Shown: positions 54,621 through 63,375 of the stretch, piece by piece
Layout: the number at the start of each line of letters is the position of its first letter
How positions within the stretch are numbered: position 1 is the stretch's first letter
Source: Marinifilum caeruleilacunae
GTDB lineage: Bacteria > Bacteroidota > Bacteroidia > Bacteroidales > Marinifilaceae
Length of the DNA stretch: 64,000 nt
Direction of reading: 5' to 3'
Assembly: GCF_013141825.1 (NCBI RefSeq)
Contig: NZ_RZNH01000003.1
Coordinates: 186,001-250,000 of the forward strand
Made by a program: the position numbers and the translations under genes
Notes under the pieces: generated by a model
What the model was told of the DNA's origin: nothing
Databases searched by the model: none
Seen by the model: the letters and a program-made list of their open reading frames with translations, nothing else

Positions 54621-55343
54621 CTACTTTAAACGCAAGCTGATATCACGTTTTGAAACGTAAATATTGTAGTCTTTCGTTTGGTACTTTGCAACAATATTTA
54701 AGGTAGTATCGACTTTGGTATTGGCTGGAAAAACAAATTCGTAACGTGCCGATCCTCCACTTGTATAAATTGGTTTTGCCGCGGGTGGAATGTATTGACC
54801 CTGCATCAATTCCGTAACATAGAATATCACATTTTTAGAGTAATTGCTTAAGAACAATTTGAGTACTACACGATCCGATTTTACAAATTTTTCAATTTCT
54901 ATATCAGGAAAATTCTTTCGCAAGCTTCCATCGCGTTTGTACTCTTTTAAACCCAATCCTGGCTGTCCTTTCATGTAAGGAGTTTCGGCCCAAACTTTAC
55001 CATTGGCATAGTATTTTTTCTGAAGGCCGTCTTTTTCGTCGTTTATATAGGGAGTAAAACTGTAGATATTACCATTCTTATGGTACTTTTTGGCTATGCC
55101 ATTCTTTTCATCGTTTGCATACATGATTTCATCGCTCAAAGCTCCCGACGAATAGTAATACCGGGTAACACCATCACGAACCCCATTTTTGTATGTAATC
55201 TCTGCCGTTAGTTTATTTTGCTCATCGTACTTCTTTACCACCCCATTTTCAACAAAGTCCTGATCGCTGCCAGAAGCACGATCTGATTTTTGCTCACAGG
55301 CAAACAAAATAAAAGCAATAAATATCAATAATTTATATTTCAT
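54621..55343 (-). CDS. Lipoprotein with MORN-like (YwqK-type) repeats
   Basis: A 240-residue protein with a lipoprotein signal (KYKLLIFIAFILFAC, Cys as lipid site). Four or more repeats of the form YYSSGALSDEIMYANDEKNGIAKKYHKNG are spread over residues 30-140, as in the YwqK family of MORN-like repeats. The rest is a beta-rich domain. No toxin neighbour, so the antitoxin name of the family does not apply here. Function unknown. Confidence 0.8.
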   Translation of the reverse strand: MKYKLLIFIAFILFACEQKSDRASGSDQDFVENGVVKKYDEQNKLTAEITYKNGVRDGVTRYYYSSGALSDEIMYANDEKNGIAKKYHKNGNIYSFTPYINDEKDGLQKKYYANGKVWAETPYMKGQPGLGLKEYKRDGSLRKNFPDIEIEKFVKSDRVVLKLFLSNYSKNVIFYVTELMQGQYIPPAAKPIYTSGGSARYEFVFPANTKVDTTLNIVAKYQTKDYNIYVSKRDISLRLK

Positions 55344-55444
55344 CAAGAGATTGTTATTTTCCGGAATTCGAAAAGAATTTGCATAACTCTCAATAAAAAT
55401 AAATTAAACATTGAAAACTTAAAAATTATTCAGGGATAAATAAG

Positions 55445-56368
55445 CTACATAAGCTTCTTTCTCTTTAAAAGATACGATTGAAGTACATTATTGAACTCTT
55501 TTCGGATATCAGCTTCTACCAAATCGATGGAAAACTGGCTGCACAGCAAATCGAGTTCGTTGAAGAATTTTTGCTGTTCTTCCTGGTACATGTCTTTAAT
55601 ATCACTCGGATTTAACTTTACACTTTCACCCGTTTCCAAATCAACAAACTGACTTGGTCGATTTTCGAAATTAAAATCCAACTCCAGATCCTTATCGCGA
55701 ACAGCGAATAAAATCACTTCGTGTTTGTTGAAACGCAAGTGTTGCAATGATTCCATGATTTCCTTTGGCGACTCACCACCTGTAAAATCTGAAAATACAA
55801 TTACCAGCGATCTTTTGTGTAAGCCCTCGGCCAACTTGTGCAAAGTATCGGCAATTTTGGTTTCTCTTTTTGTTCCAATTTCTTCGGCATGATATACCTT
55901 GTGCAAATGAGAATACAGCAATTGGGCGTGGGTAAGAGAAAGTTTGGAAGGGGTAAGCAGATCAATCTTATCGGAAAATGTACAAAGGCCAACAGCATCT
56001 CTCTGTTTTCTCAACAAATGAATTAATGCGGCTGCACACAGCACCGAATAACTCAATTTTGTTTGGTGTTTCGATTGGTAAGGAAACAACATAGACGAAG
56101 AGGTGTCGATCACAATATGCGCGCGCAAATTGGTCTCTTCCTCGAATTGCTTTACGAACATTTTATCGCTGCGGGCATACAATTTCCAATCGATATGCTT
56201 TGTCGATTCTCCTTTGTTGTACAAACGGTGTTCAGCAAATTCTACCGAGAAGCCATGATACGGACTACGATGCAAGCCAATCAGGAAACCTTCTACAATT
56301 TGATGTGCCAGAAGTTCCAAATTATCGAATTGCTCGAACTGTATGAGGTCTGATAATTGCTTTACCAT
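55445..56368 (-). CDS. DUF58 protein (MoxR-associated, VWA-like)
   Basis: A 307-residue protein with the DUF58 hallmark RLYNKGESTKHIDWKLYARSDKMFVKQFEEETN followed by a VWA-like fold (AHIVIDTSSSMLF for the metal site and VFSDFTGG). Such proteins work with MoxR-type AAA+ ATPases in assembling or folding large complexes. No moxR gene is in view. Ends at 55445; ATG 56368 (MVKQLSDLIQFEQFDN) is preferred to the one at 56395. Confidence 0.87.
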   Translation of the reverse strand: MVKQLSDLIQFEQFDNLELLAHQIVEGFLIGLHRSPYHGFSVEFAEHRLYNKGESTKHIDWKLYARSDKMFVKQFEEETNLRAHIVIDTSSSMLFPYQSKHQTKLSYSVLCAAALIHLLRKQRDAVGLCTFSDKIDLLTPSKLSLTHAQLLYSHLHKVYHAEEIGTKRETKIADTLHKLAEGLHKRSLVIVFSDFTGGESPKEIMESLQHLRFNKHEVILFAVRDKDLELDFNFENRPSQFVDLETGESVKLNPSDIKDMYQEEQQKFFNELDLLCSQFSIDLVEADIRKEFNNVLQSYLLKRKKLM

Positions 56369-56381
56369 TTTAATTTTCAGA

Positions 56382-56414
56382 TAAAAAAAGGGCATAGATC
56401 AACCTCTATGCCCT
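56382..56414 (-). terminator. Intrinsic terminator of trxA
   Basis: Stem AGGGCATAG / CTATGCCCT (loop 8 nt) followed on the minus strand by a run of seven T. Lies 20 nt after the trxA stop. Confidence 0.85.
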
Positions 56415-56433
56415 AAATATTTTTATACTCTTC

Positions 56434-56751
56434 TTACAAAAGAGCATCAATTTTTTCTGCTAAGCTCGATTTTGGAACTGCTCCAACTTGCTTATCAACA
56501 ACTTCTCCTCCTTTAAAGAAAAGAACAGTAGGAATATTACGGATTCCAAATTTAGCTGAAGTTGCAGGGCTGCTGTCAACATCCAATTTGGTTACTACGA
56601 TTTTTCCATCGTAATCAGTTGCCAATTCGTCTACAATTGGACCAACCATTCTACATGGACCACACCACTCTGCCCAAAAGTCCACCAATACTGGCTTATC
56701 TGATTTCAAAACAACTTCTTCAAAATTAGAATCGTTCACTTCAATTGTCAT
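56434..56751 (-). CDS. trxA: Thioredoxin
   Basis: A 105-residue thioredoxin, normal length, with the active site FWAEWCGPCRMVGP and the cis-proline loop RNIPTVLFF. Reduces disulfides in the cytoplasm, supplying ribonucleotide reductase and others. It is 49 nt downstream of dnaE on the same strand, so the two may share a transcript that ends at the terminator at 56382-56414. Confidence 0.95.
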   Translation of the reverse strand: MTIEVNDSNFEEVVLKSDKPVLVDFWAEWCGPCRMVGPIVDELATDYDGKIVVTKLDVDSSPATSAKFGIRNIPTVLFFKGGEVVDKQVGAVPKSSLAEKIDALL

Positions 56752-56800
56752 GGTAATCTATTTTTTAGCGTTTATGTATTTTATTTAAAACTAGTGCAAT

Positions 56801-59800
56801 TTAGTTAATTTTGAATTTAATTTCCGCATTATTTTCAAAATATTCGATTAAATCATTTGTTAACTCCACCCGATAACTTCTCGAAAACATTTTCAATGCC
56901 TTTTTCCCATTGTCATAAATCTCAAAATTAAGTTTCATGCTTCCCTTGTTCTCATCTACGCAGTTATAGATTTCTGTCACCAGTTCATCGGTCAAAGCCG
57001 ATAAAGGAATTTCAAGTGTAAACTCCTTTGCTTTCTTCTCTAGAACCTCAGAAAGCATCATGATATTTTTCACCTTAAATTCGAGCTCGGTAGAATCCTT
57101 AGGCCACGAACGTGTCTGCACCCTACCGCTAATATAGATCGAAAGTCCTTCGACAAAATAGTTTCCAAATTCGATAAAATCTTTTCCGAAAAATGCCAGT
57201 TCATAAGAATCAGAGAAATCTTCAACCCCAACAATGGCAAATGGATTTCCATTTTTGGTGGTTCCCCTTCGAATTGCAGTAATCATCCCTGCAATATTTA
57301 CATCCTTATTGGCAAAGCTTTCAAAATCTGATGACAATTCAGAAATACTCGCATTACAAAAGTTATTAATGGTTGTCTTAAAATCATCAAGCGGATGTGC
57401 CGACAAATAAATTCCAATTAGTTCCTTCTCTTTATTCAGGCGTTCCAGCTTTCCCCATTCTGCACACTCAGGTGCTTTAGGCGGAGTTACCACATAATCA
57501 TCAACGCCACCAAAAAGGGTTTGCTGGTTGTTAATTTTTTCTGCCTGAAGCTTATTTCCATATTTCACCAGGTGCTCCATAAAGGTCACATCGTTTTCAT
57601 CTGGCTGGAAATACTGACTTCTTTTCAGTCCGAAGCTATCGAAACCTCCCGACATGGCAAGATTTTCAAGTGTTCTCTTGTTTACGGACCTAAGGTTTAC
57701 ACGCTCAACAAAATCGAAAATATCCTTGAACGGACCATTTTTTCGTTCTTCGATAATATCGGCAACAGCCTGTTCTCCTACCCCTTTAACACCGGCCATT
57801 CCAAAACGAATCTCACCATGTTTATTTACGGTAAATGTTTTGTAGGATTCGTTTACATCTGGCCCAAGTACTGGCAATCCCATACGTTTACACTCATCCA
57901 TAAAAATGGTCACTTTCGTGATATCGGATAAGTTACGACTAAGAACGGCAGCCATAAACTCGGCTGGGTAATGTGCCTTAAGGAATCCTGTTTGATAGGC
58001 AATGTAGGCATAACATACCGAGTGCGATTTGTTAAATGCATATTTGGCAAATGCCTCCCAATCCGACCAGATTTTCTCAATCAGCTTATCGGCTTTGGCA
58101 TTATCGCCATTCACACCTTCCATAAACTTTGGGTTGTCATGGCAACCATTGATAAACTCAACCTTCAGTTTATCCATCATTGCAATGATCTTTTTCCCCA
58201 TCGCCTTACGTAAGGAATCGGACATCCCACGAGTAAACTGCCCCAGTGCTCTCGACTGGAGCATCACCTGCTCCTGGTAAACGGTAATTCCGTATGTATC
58301 CTTCAGGTAATCCTCCATTATTGGGTGATCGTAGGTAATTTCCTCTTCCCCGTTTTTTCTTCGAATGAAGGATGGTATATATTCCATTGGTCCCGGACGA
58401 TACAAAGCATTCATGGCAACCAAATCTTCGAAACGGTTTGGTTTAAGTGCCCTAAGGTGCTTTTTCATTCCCGGCGACTCGAACTGGAAAATGGCAGTTG
58501 TTTCACCACGGCTAAACAACTGGAATGTCTTTTCATTTTCAAGGTCAACATTGTTAATGTCGACATCGATATCTTTCGACAGTTTTACATTGGACAAAAC
58601 CTCTTTGATGATAGATAAGGTTTTCAAACCCAGGAAATCCATTTTCAGGAGGCCAATATCTTCTACAAAGCGTCCATCGTATTGTGTGGTAAGCAGTTCC
58701 TCACCTTTGGTTGGCATTACCGGAAGGTGCTCGTCAAGCGGATTTTTTCCAATAAGAACACCACAGGCATGTACACCTGTTTGTCTTACCGAACCTTCCA
58801 GGGACTCTGCAAACTTTATTGTTCTTGCGATTAAAGGATTTGGCGAATCTTTTTCTTCCAGCAGCAAAGGCTCTTCTTCATAAGCCTTTTTGAAACTCAT
58901 TTTTGGAGCTTCAGGTACCAATTTGGCCAACCTGTTGGCTTCCGCCAGATCTAGTCGCAGCACTCGCGCTACATCTTTAATGGAACTTTTTGTTGCCATT
59001 GTACCAAAAGTACAGATGTGAGCTACTTTGTCCTGTCCGTATTTATCGGTTACATAGTCGAGTACTTCCTGTCTTCCATCATCATCGAAGTCGATATCCA
59101 CATCGGGCATGGAGATACGATCGGGATTTAGGAAACGCTCGAACAGCAAATCGTATTTAATAGGGTCGACATCGGTAATGGAAATGCAGTAAGCTACTGC
59201 CGAACCGGCTGCCGAACCACGACCCGGACCTACAATTACGCCATTGTCTTTTGCCCAGTTGATAAAATCCTGAGTAATTAAGAAATACCCTGGAAAACCC
59301 ATTGTTTTAATGGTATTCAGCTCAAATTCGAGTCGTTCTACCACATGTTCTTCCAGCTCGTCGCCATAGCGTTTTTTGGCACCTTCGAAAGCAAGGTGTT
59401 CCAAATAGTCGGCTTCCAGTTTAATGGGCAATACTTTCTCGTATCCACCAATTTTTTCGTAACGCTCTTTTTCAAACTCTTCAATTAGCGCTGCCTCATC
59501 GAATTTTTCCTTGTATTCTTCTAAAGTTCCAAACTCCTCCGGAATATCGAAGGGAGGCATAATTGGGTTACAATCCAGTTCGAAAGCTTCAACTTTCTCT
59601 GCAATTTCTATGGTATTTGCCAATGCTTCCGGCACATCGGCAAAAAGTTCATTCATTTCATCGGTGGTTTTGAACCACTCCTGTTTGGTATAACGCATAC
59701 GTGTAGGGTCGTCGTAATCGCGACCTGTATTCAGGCAAACCAAAACATCATGAGCCGCAGCATCTTCTGCATTCACAAAATGCGAATCGTTGGTGGCAAT

Positions 59801-61177
59801 TACCTTCACACCCAATTCGGCTCCCAACTGTCGAATTACCTTATTTACTTTTACCTGGTTTTCCCAAACATCGGTTTTCAGGCGAGGGTCGTCGTTGGGA
59901 TGACGCATAATTTCGAGGTAGTAATCTTCTCCAAATACATCTTTGTACCAAAGAATGGTTTCCTTGGCTTTTTCGATACTACCTGCCATGATGTGCTGAG
60001 AAACTTCACCACCCAAACATGCACTGCTCACAATTAAGCCTTCACTATACTGTTCCAGCAAATCTTTATCGATTCGTGGTTTGTAGTACATCCCATCGGT
60101 ATGCGCAATGGATGTTAATTTGAGTAGACTCTGATATCCTTTATAGTTTTTAGCCAGGAGAATAAGGTGATGCCCCGATCCGTCGGACTTGTTTTCTTTT
60201 ACAAGGTGTCCGCGTTTTGCCACATAGGCTTCCACTCCAATAATAGGTTTGATGCCTGCTTTTGCACAAGAAACATGAAACTCTTTGATTCCGAACATAC
60301 TGCCATGATCTGTTAAAGCCAGGGCGGGCATGCCATCTTCTTTTGCTTTTGCGGCAAGGGCGGAGGTTTTTGCTGCTCCGTCGAGAATGGAGTATTGCGA
60401 ATGAACATGCAAATGAACAAAATCTTGTTTGTTGATGTTCTTTGCGGCTTCTTTTCTTTTGCGTTCTTCTTTTTCGATTGAGATGTCGTCGAAGGCGGTC
60501 TTTACCTTAAAGGATTCGTACTTGATTCCGACAAGCTCGATCGGTTTTGGATTATTGATTTTGAATGCCTGAACCTGCTCGGGTGTCATTTTGTGCAGGT
60601 CGGGACTTAGGCCATCGACACGAATCAGCTCGAGGAAACAGCGTGATGTTGCCTCCACATCGGCAGCTGCATTGTGTGCTTCGGCAAAGGGAACTCCAAA
60701 CAGTTTTGTGTGCAGTTCGGTAAGGGTTGGATTTTTTAATTGTCCGCGACGTTTTAAATCGCAAAACTCCTTACTGCCTAGCATGGTATCGAGAGAGGAT
60801 GCTGTTACCAGGTCTCTCTCATTTAGTTCGCATCGCAAGAGTTCGCATCCAACAATATTGATATCGAAGGATACGTTGTGTCCGATGATGAATTTTGATT
60901 TACGGACATCTTCCATGAAATCGTTTAGGGCCTCGATGAGAGGTATTCCTTTTTCGTGTGCGATTTCGGTTGAGATACCGTGTACTGCTACTACATCTTC
61001 GGGAATGGTGTATCCGTCGGGTGTAATTACATGGTTTTTTGCAAAAAGGAAATTCCCTTCGATATCATGACATTGCCATGCCAACTGTACCATTCTTGGC
61101 CAATTGTCGAAATCGTCTAAAGGTGCTTTCCATTTTTTGGGTAAGCCGGTTGTTTCGGTATCAAATATTAAAAACAT
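56801..61177 (-). CDS. dnaE: DNA polymerase III alpha subunit with N-terminal proofreading exonuclease domain
   Basis: A 1458-residue replicative polymerase. Residues 1-190 form a DnaQ-like DEDDh exonuclease with D6/E8 in FDTETTG, HNVSFD and HNAAADVE, so all catalytic positions are kept. The PHP domain starts near 253 (FVHLHVHSQYSILDGAAK). The polymerase core has the catalytic aspartates in PDVDIDFDDDGR, and the C-terminus carries helix-hairpin-helix and OB-fold regions. Usual DnaE has about 1160-1260 residues, so the fusion is clear. Exonuclease and polymerase act in cis. Confidence 0.95.
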   Translation of the reverse strand: MFLIFDTETTGLPKKWKAPLDDFDNWPRMVQLAWQCHDIEGNFLFAKNHVITPDGYTIPEDVVAVHGISTEIAHEKGIPLIEALNDFMEDVRKSKFIIGHNVSFDINIVGCELLRCELNERDLVTASSLDTMLGSKEFCDLKRRGQLKNPTLTELHTKLFGVPFAEAHNAAADVEATSRCFLELIRVDGLSPDLHKMTPEQVQAFKINNPKPIELVGIKYESFKVKTAFDDISIEKEERKRKEAAKNINKQDFVHLHVHSQYSILDGAAKTSALAAKAKEDGMPALALTDHGSMFGIKEFHVSCAKAGIKPIIGVEAYVAKRGHLVKENKSDGSGHHLILLAKNYKGYQSLLKLTSIAHTDGMYYKPRIDKDLLEQYSEGLIVSSACLGGEVSQHIMAGSIEKAKETILWYKDVFGEDYYLEIMRHPNDDPRLKTDVWENQVKVNKVIRQLGAELGVKVIATNDSHFVNAEDAAAHDVLVCLNTGRDYDDPTRMRYTKQEWFKTTDEMNELFADVPEALANTIEIAEKVEAFELDCNPIMPPFDIPEEFGTLEEYKEKFDEAALIEEFEKERYEKIGGYEKVLPIKLEADYLEHLAFEGAKKRYGDELEEHVVERLEFELNTIKTMGFPGYFLITQDFINWAKDNGVIVGPGRGSAAGSAVAYCISITDVDPIKYDLLFERFLNPDRISMPDVDIDFDDDGRQEVLDYVTDKYGQDKVAHICTFGTMATKSSIKDVARVLRLDLAEANRLAKLVPEAPKMSFKKAYEEEPLLLEEKDSPNPLIARTIKFAESLEGSVRQTGVHACGVLIGKNPLDEHLPVMPTKGEELLTTQYDGRFVEDIGLLKMDFLGLKTLSIIKEVLSNVKLSKDIDVDINNVDLENEKTFQLFSRGETTAIFQFESPGMKKHLRALKPNRFEDLVAMNALYRPGPMEYIPSFIRRKNGEEEITYDHPIMEDYLKDTYGITVYQEQVMLQSRALGQFTRGMSDSLRKAMGKKIIAMMDKLKVEFINGCHDNPKFMEGVNGDNAKADKLIEKIWSDWEAFAKYAFNKSHSVCYAYIAYQTGFLKAHYPAEFMAAVLSRNLSDITKVTIFMDECKRMGLPVLGPDVNESYKTFTVNKHGEIRFGMAGVKGVGEQAVADIIEERKNGPFKDIFDFVERVNLRSVNKRTLENLAMSGGFDSFGLKRSQYFQPDENDVTFMEHLVKYGNKLQAEKINNQQTLFGGVDDYVVTPPKAPECAEWGKLERLNKEKELIGIYLSAHPLDDFKTTINNFCNASISELSSDFESFANKDVNIAGMITAIRRGTTKNGNPFAIVGVEDFSDSYELAFFGKDFIEFGNYFVEGLSIYISGRVQTRSWPKDSTELEFKVKNIMMLSEVLEKKAKEFTLEIPLSALTDELVTEIYNCVDENKGSMKLNFEIYDNGKKALKMFSRSYRVELTNDLIEYFENNAEIKFKIN

Positions 61178-61506
61178 CTCAAAATCAGAATTATAGCATT
61201 TTTTGCCTTAAAATGTAGGCTGAATGCGAAGATAAGGAATTAATTTGTGTGATTTGGAAGATTCTGCAGTTCTTTGATGTCTCTGCAAAATGGATGGGTA
61301 AGTGCAATTTTTGAACAGGCTACAAGCCTCAAACTACAAGCCTTAAACTGCAAGCTGCGTGAGGGATTGAAGTGGAAAGCCCACAGCGAGGAACGAGCGA
61401 GGACTTGCAACGCAAAGCCCGACCCGAAGGGGCACGCCCAAGTGCTTAGGAATTAGGCAATGAAACTTAGTTTGAATAAGGGTATAAATTATTCTTAAAC
61501 AAGCTG
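61178..61506. other. Gap upstream of dnaE and rpsP containing a structured repeat
   Basis: The minus strand close to dnaE has a TATCTTCG sequence near 61224-61231 as a possible -7 box. The middle is occupied by the repeat described at 61320-61440. No gene is visible. Confidence 0.4.
61320..61440. repeat. GC-rich structured repeat
   Basis: Two tandem 16-mers (CTACAAGCCTNAAACT; overlapping at 61320 and 61334) lead into a GC-rich block, 61354-61440, with hairpin-forming segments (GTGG AAAGC CCAC) and the motif CGAGGAACGAGCGAGGACTT ending GGGGCACGCCC. Its composition is far from the AT-rich surroundings. Similar blocks are scattered in intergenic regions of other Bacteroidota, as I recall; the role is unknown. 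Confidence 0.55.
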
Positions 61507-61536
61507 TTTCGATTCAAAAATAAAATTGTATCTTTG
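61507..61536 (+). promoter_or_regulatory. Promoter of the rpsP-rimM operon
   Basis: TTTC (61507-61510) and TATCTTTG (61529-61536) fit the -33/-7 consensus with 18-nt spacing. The start codon lies about 77 nt downstream. Confidence 0.65.
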
Positions 61537-61551
61537 TCGCGCTTATAAATC

Positions 61552-61567
61552 GTGGTATGTATACCAC
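61552..61567 (+). promoter_or_regulatory. Small hairpin in the rpsP leader
   Basis: Palindrome GTGGTATGTATACCAC in the 5' leader between promoter and rpsP. Could bind a protein for autoregulation; not shown. Confidence 0.4.
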
Positions 61568-61612
61568 AACTATAATAGTAGGCAAATTTATTAATCTTAT
61601 TTTAAAAGAGTT

Positions 61613-62155
61613 ATGCCAGTAAAAATTAGACTAGCAAGACACGGTCGTAAAAGACGTGCATTCTACCACATCGTGGTAGCAGATAGCAGAGCGCCACGTG
61701 ATGGTAGATACATTGAGCGTATTGGATCATACAATCCAAACACCAATCCTGCTACAATTGACCTAGATTTTGACAAAGCCTTAACCTGGCTTGGAAATGG
61801 TGCTCAGCCTACCGATACTGCAAGAGCAATTTTATCGTACGAAGGTGTGATGATGAAAAAGCACTTGTTAGAAGGTGTTAAAAAAGGTGCTTTTGATGAA
61901 GCAGCTGCTGAAGAAAAATACCAGGCTTGGAAGCAAGAGAAAGTAGCTAAGATCAACGCGAAGAAAGATGGTCTTGCAAAAGCTGCTGACGAAGCTAAAG
62001 CTGCACGTTTGGAAGCAGAAGCTAAGATTAGCTCTGACAGAGCTGAAGCAATCGCTAAGAAAGCTGCTGAAGCTGAAGCTGCTGCTAAAGCTGAAGAAGC
62101 TGGTGACGATGCTGAAGCTGCAAACGAAGAAGGAGCTGAAGAAACTGAAGCTTAA
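61613..62155 (+). CDS. rpsP: 30S ribosomal protein S16 with long C-terminal tail
   Basis: A 180-residue S16. The first 80 residues are the conserved fold ([40 protein letters not shown]). The last 100 are a lysine/alanine/glutamate-rich, helical tail ([20 protein letters not shown]), not present in the roughly 80-residue S16 of most bacteria but usual in Bacteroidota. Part of the 30S body. Followed by rimM after 10 nt. Confidence 0.96.
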   Translation: MPVKIRLARHGRKRRAFYHIVVADSRAPRDGRYIERIGSYNPNTNPATIDLDFDKALTWLGNGAQPTDTARAILSYEGVMMKKHLLEGVKKGAFDEAAAEEKYQAWKQEKVAKINAKKDGLAKAADEAKAARLEAEAKISSDRAEAIAKKAAEAEAAAKAEEAGDDAEAANEEGAEETEA

Positions 62156-62165
62156 TTTGAATTGC

Positions 62166-62702
62166 ATGCTTAGAAAAGAGGATTGTTATTTAGCGGGTAC
62201 TTTTACCAAAACTCATGGAGTGAAGGGTGAATTGGTTGCTAAAACAAATGGTGATCTTCTTGAAAGAAATAAATTGGAATCAATCCTTGTCGATATTGAC
62301 GGAGGATTGGTTCCTTTTTTTATTCCTAAAAATGGAATTAGCTCGAGAAATCATTCGAGTGTTAGAATTTTATTGGAAGATATGTCGACGGAGGAAAAGG
62401 CCAAAAGGTTTATTGCCTGCGATATTTATGTTCCGATGAAAGATGTACCTGACTTTATTGAGGAAGAGGATGAACTTGATCCGAATGTGCTAATTGGTTT
62501 CACCTATATAGATGAAGAAAAAGGCGAACTTGGCGAGATTGTTGACATTCAGGATTTTTCCGGCAATATTGTGATGGTAATTGAGATAAATGAAGAGGAG
62601 GTGATGATTCCTTTTGCCGACGAAAACTTTATTGATCTTGATGAAGAAAGCAAAACCATTTGCATGGAAACGCCTGATGGTTTGCTAGATTTGTATCTAT
62701 AG
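62166..62702 (+). CDS. rimM: Ribosome maturation factor RimM
   Basis: A 178-residue RimM, which helps assemble the 30S head around S19. It starts MLRKEDCYLAGTFTKTHGVKGELV and its second domain has LGEIVDIQDFSGNIVMVI and MIPFADENFIDLDEESKTI, all conserved. The ATG at 62166 was chosen by homology; the reading frame opens far earlier, inside rpsP. Second gene of the rpsP operon, as in most bacteria. Confidence 0.95.
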   Translation: MLRKEDCYLAGTFTKTHGVKGELVAKTNGDLLERNKLESILVDIDGGLVPFFIPKNGISSRNHSSVRILLEDMSTEEKAKRFIACDIYVPMKDVPDFIEEEDELDPNVLIGFTYIDEEKGELGEIVDIQDFSGNIVMVIEINEEEVMIPFADENFIDLDEESKTICMETPDGLLDLYL

Positions 62703-62787
62703 CTTCGACTCCGCTCAGCTACCTTACTTTCGACTCCAAAATTTAAACAAACTCCTGTTTACCGATCAGATCGCTGTTTGATCACTT

Positions 62788-63207
62788 TTAGCCTACGACT
62801 TCTTTTTCGAATTCGCGAATTCTTATTTTTAGGGTTTCGGGTACGGGAATGCTTGTTCCCAATTTTTGACTGTAACCCACCATTACCTGTGATGTTTTGG
62901 TTTTTATTTCGCCTGTTACCGAATCGACGATATTCTGGTAGAGTCGGACACTTTTGTTCCCAATTTTGTGAATTCTGGTATGCACTTCGATTTTATCGTG
63001 CAGGGTGATTGAAGATAGGTAGTCGATTTCGAGATGAGCAACAATTAAGGCAGAATCGTTCCAATCGATCACCTGTCCGTATACCTGCTGAAAATAGTCC
63101 ATTCTTGCCAAATCTAAATAACTTAACTGCACGCCATTGTTTGCGTGTCCCATTAGATCGATATCGCCAAAGCGGATTTGTATTTTCTTGATGTGATTGA
63201 ATTCCAT
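62788..63207 (-). CDS. Acyl-CoA thioesterase, 4HBT family
   Basis: A 139-residue hot-dog fold protein: KKIQIRFGDIDLMGHANNGVQLSYLDLARMDYF holds the catalytic Asp of the 4-hydroxybenzoyl-CoA thioesterase type, then DYLSSITLHDKIEVHTRI. Hydrolyses an acyl-CoA of unknown chain. ATG 63207 chosen; the in-frame codon at 63216 is a TTG. Convergent with rimM. Confidence 0.85.
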   Translation of the reverse strand: MEFNHIKKIQIRFGDIDLMGHANNGVQLSYLDLARMDYFQQVYGQVIDWNDSALIVAHLEIDYLSSITLHDKIEVHTRIHKIGNKSVRLYQNIVDSVTGEIKTKTSQVMVGYSQKLGTSIPVPETLKIRIREFEKEVVG

Positions 63208-63375
63208 TTTCTTCAAATTTTGGACGAAGGTAAGAAGTAATTACGAATTAGGAATTACGAATTGCGATGATTTAAACTTCTGCATTTAAAAAATCACGAA
63301 CTGAGGTGCAACTTTTGATTGACTTGTTCGTCCTTTAAAAAGTACGAAACGATTATTTACCTAAAACCATAAAAT

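Noticed and set aside
54621-55343. Antitoxin function for the YwqK-like lipoprotein
   Set aside because: The name is inherited from the family; there is a lipoprotein signal and no toxin gene nearby.
61274-61456. 60-codon frame over the GC-rich repeat
   Set aside because: It results from translating the repeat; the DNA pattern points to a structured repeat, not a gene.
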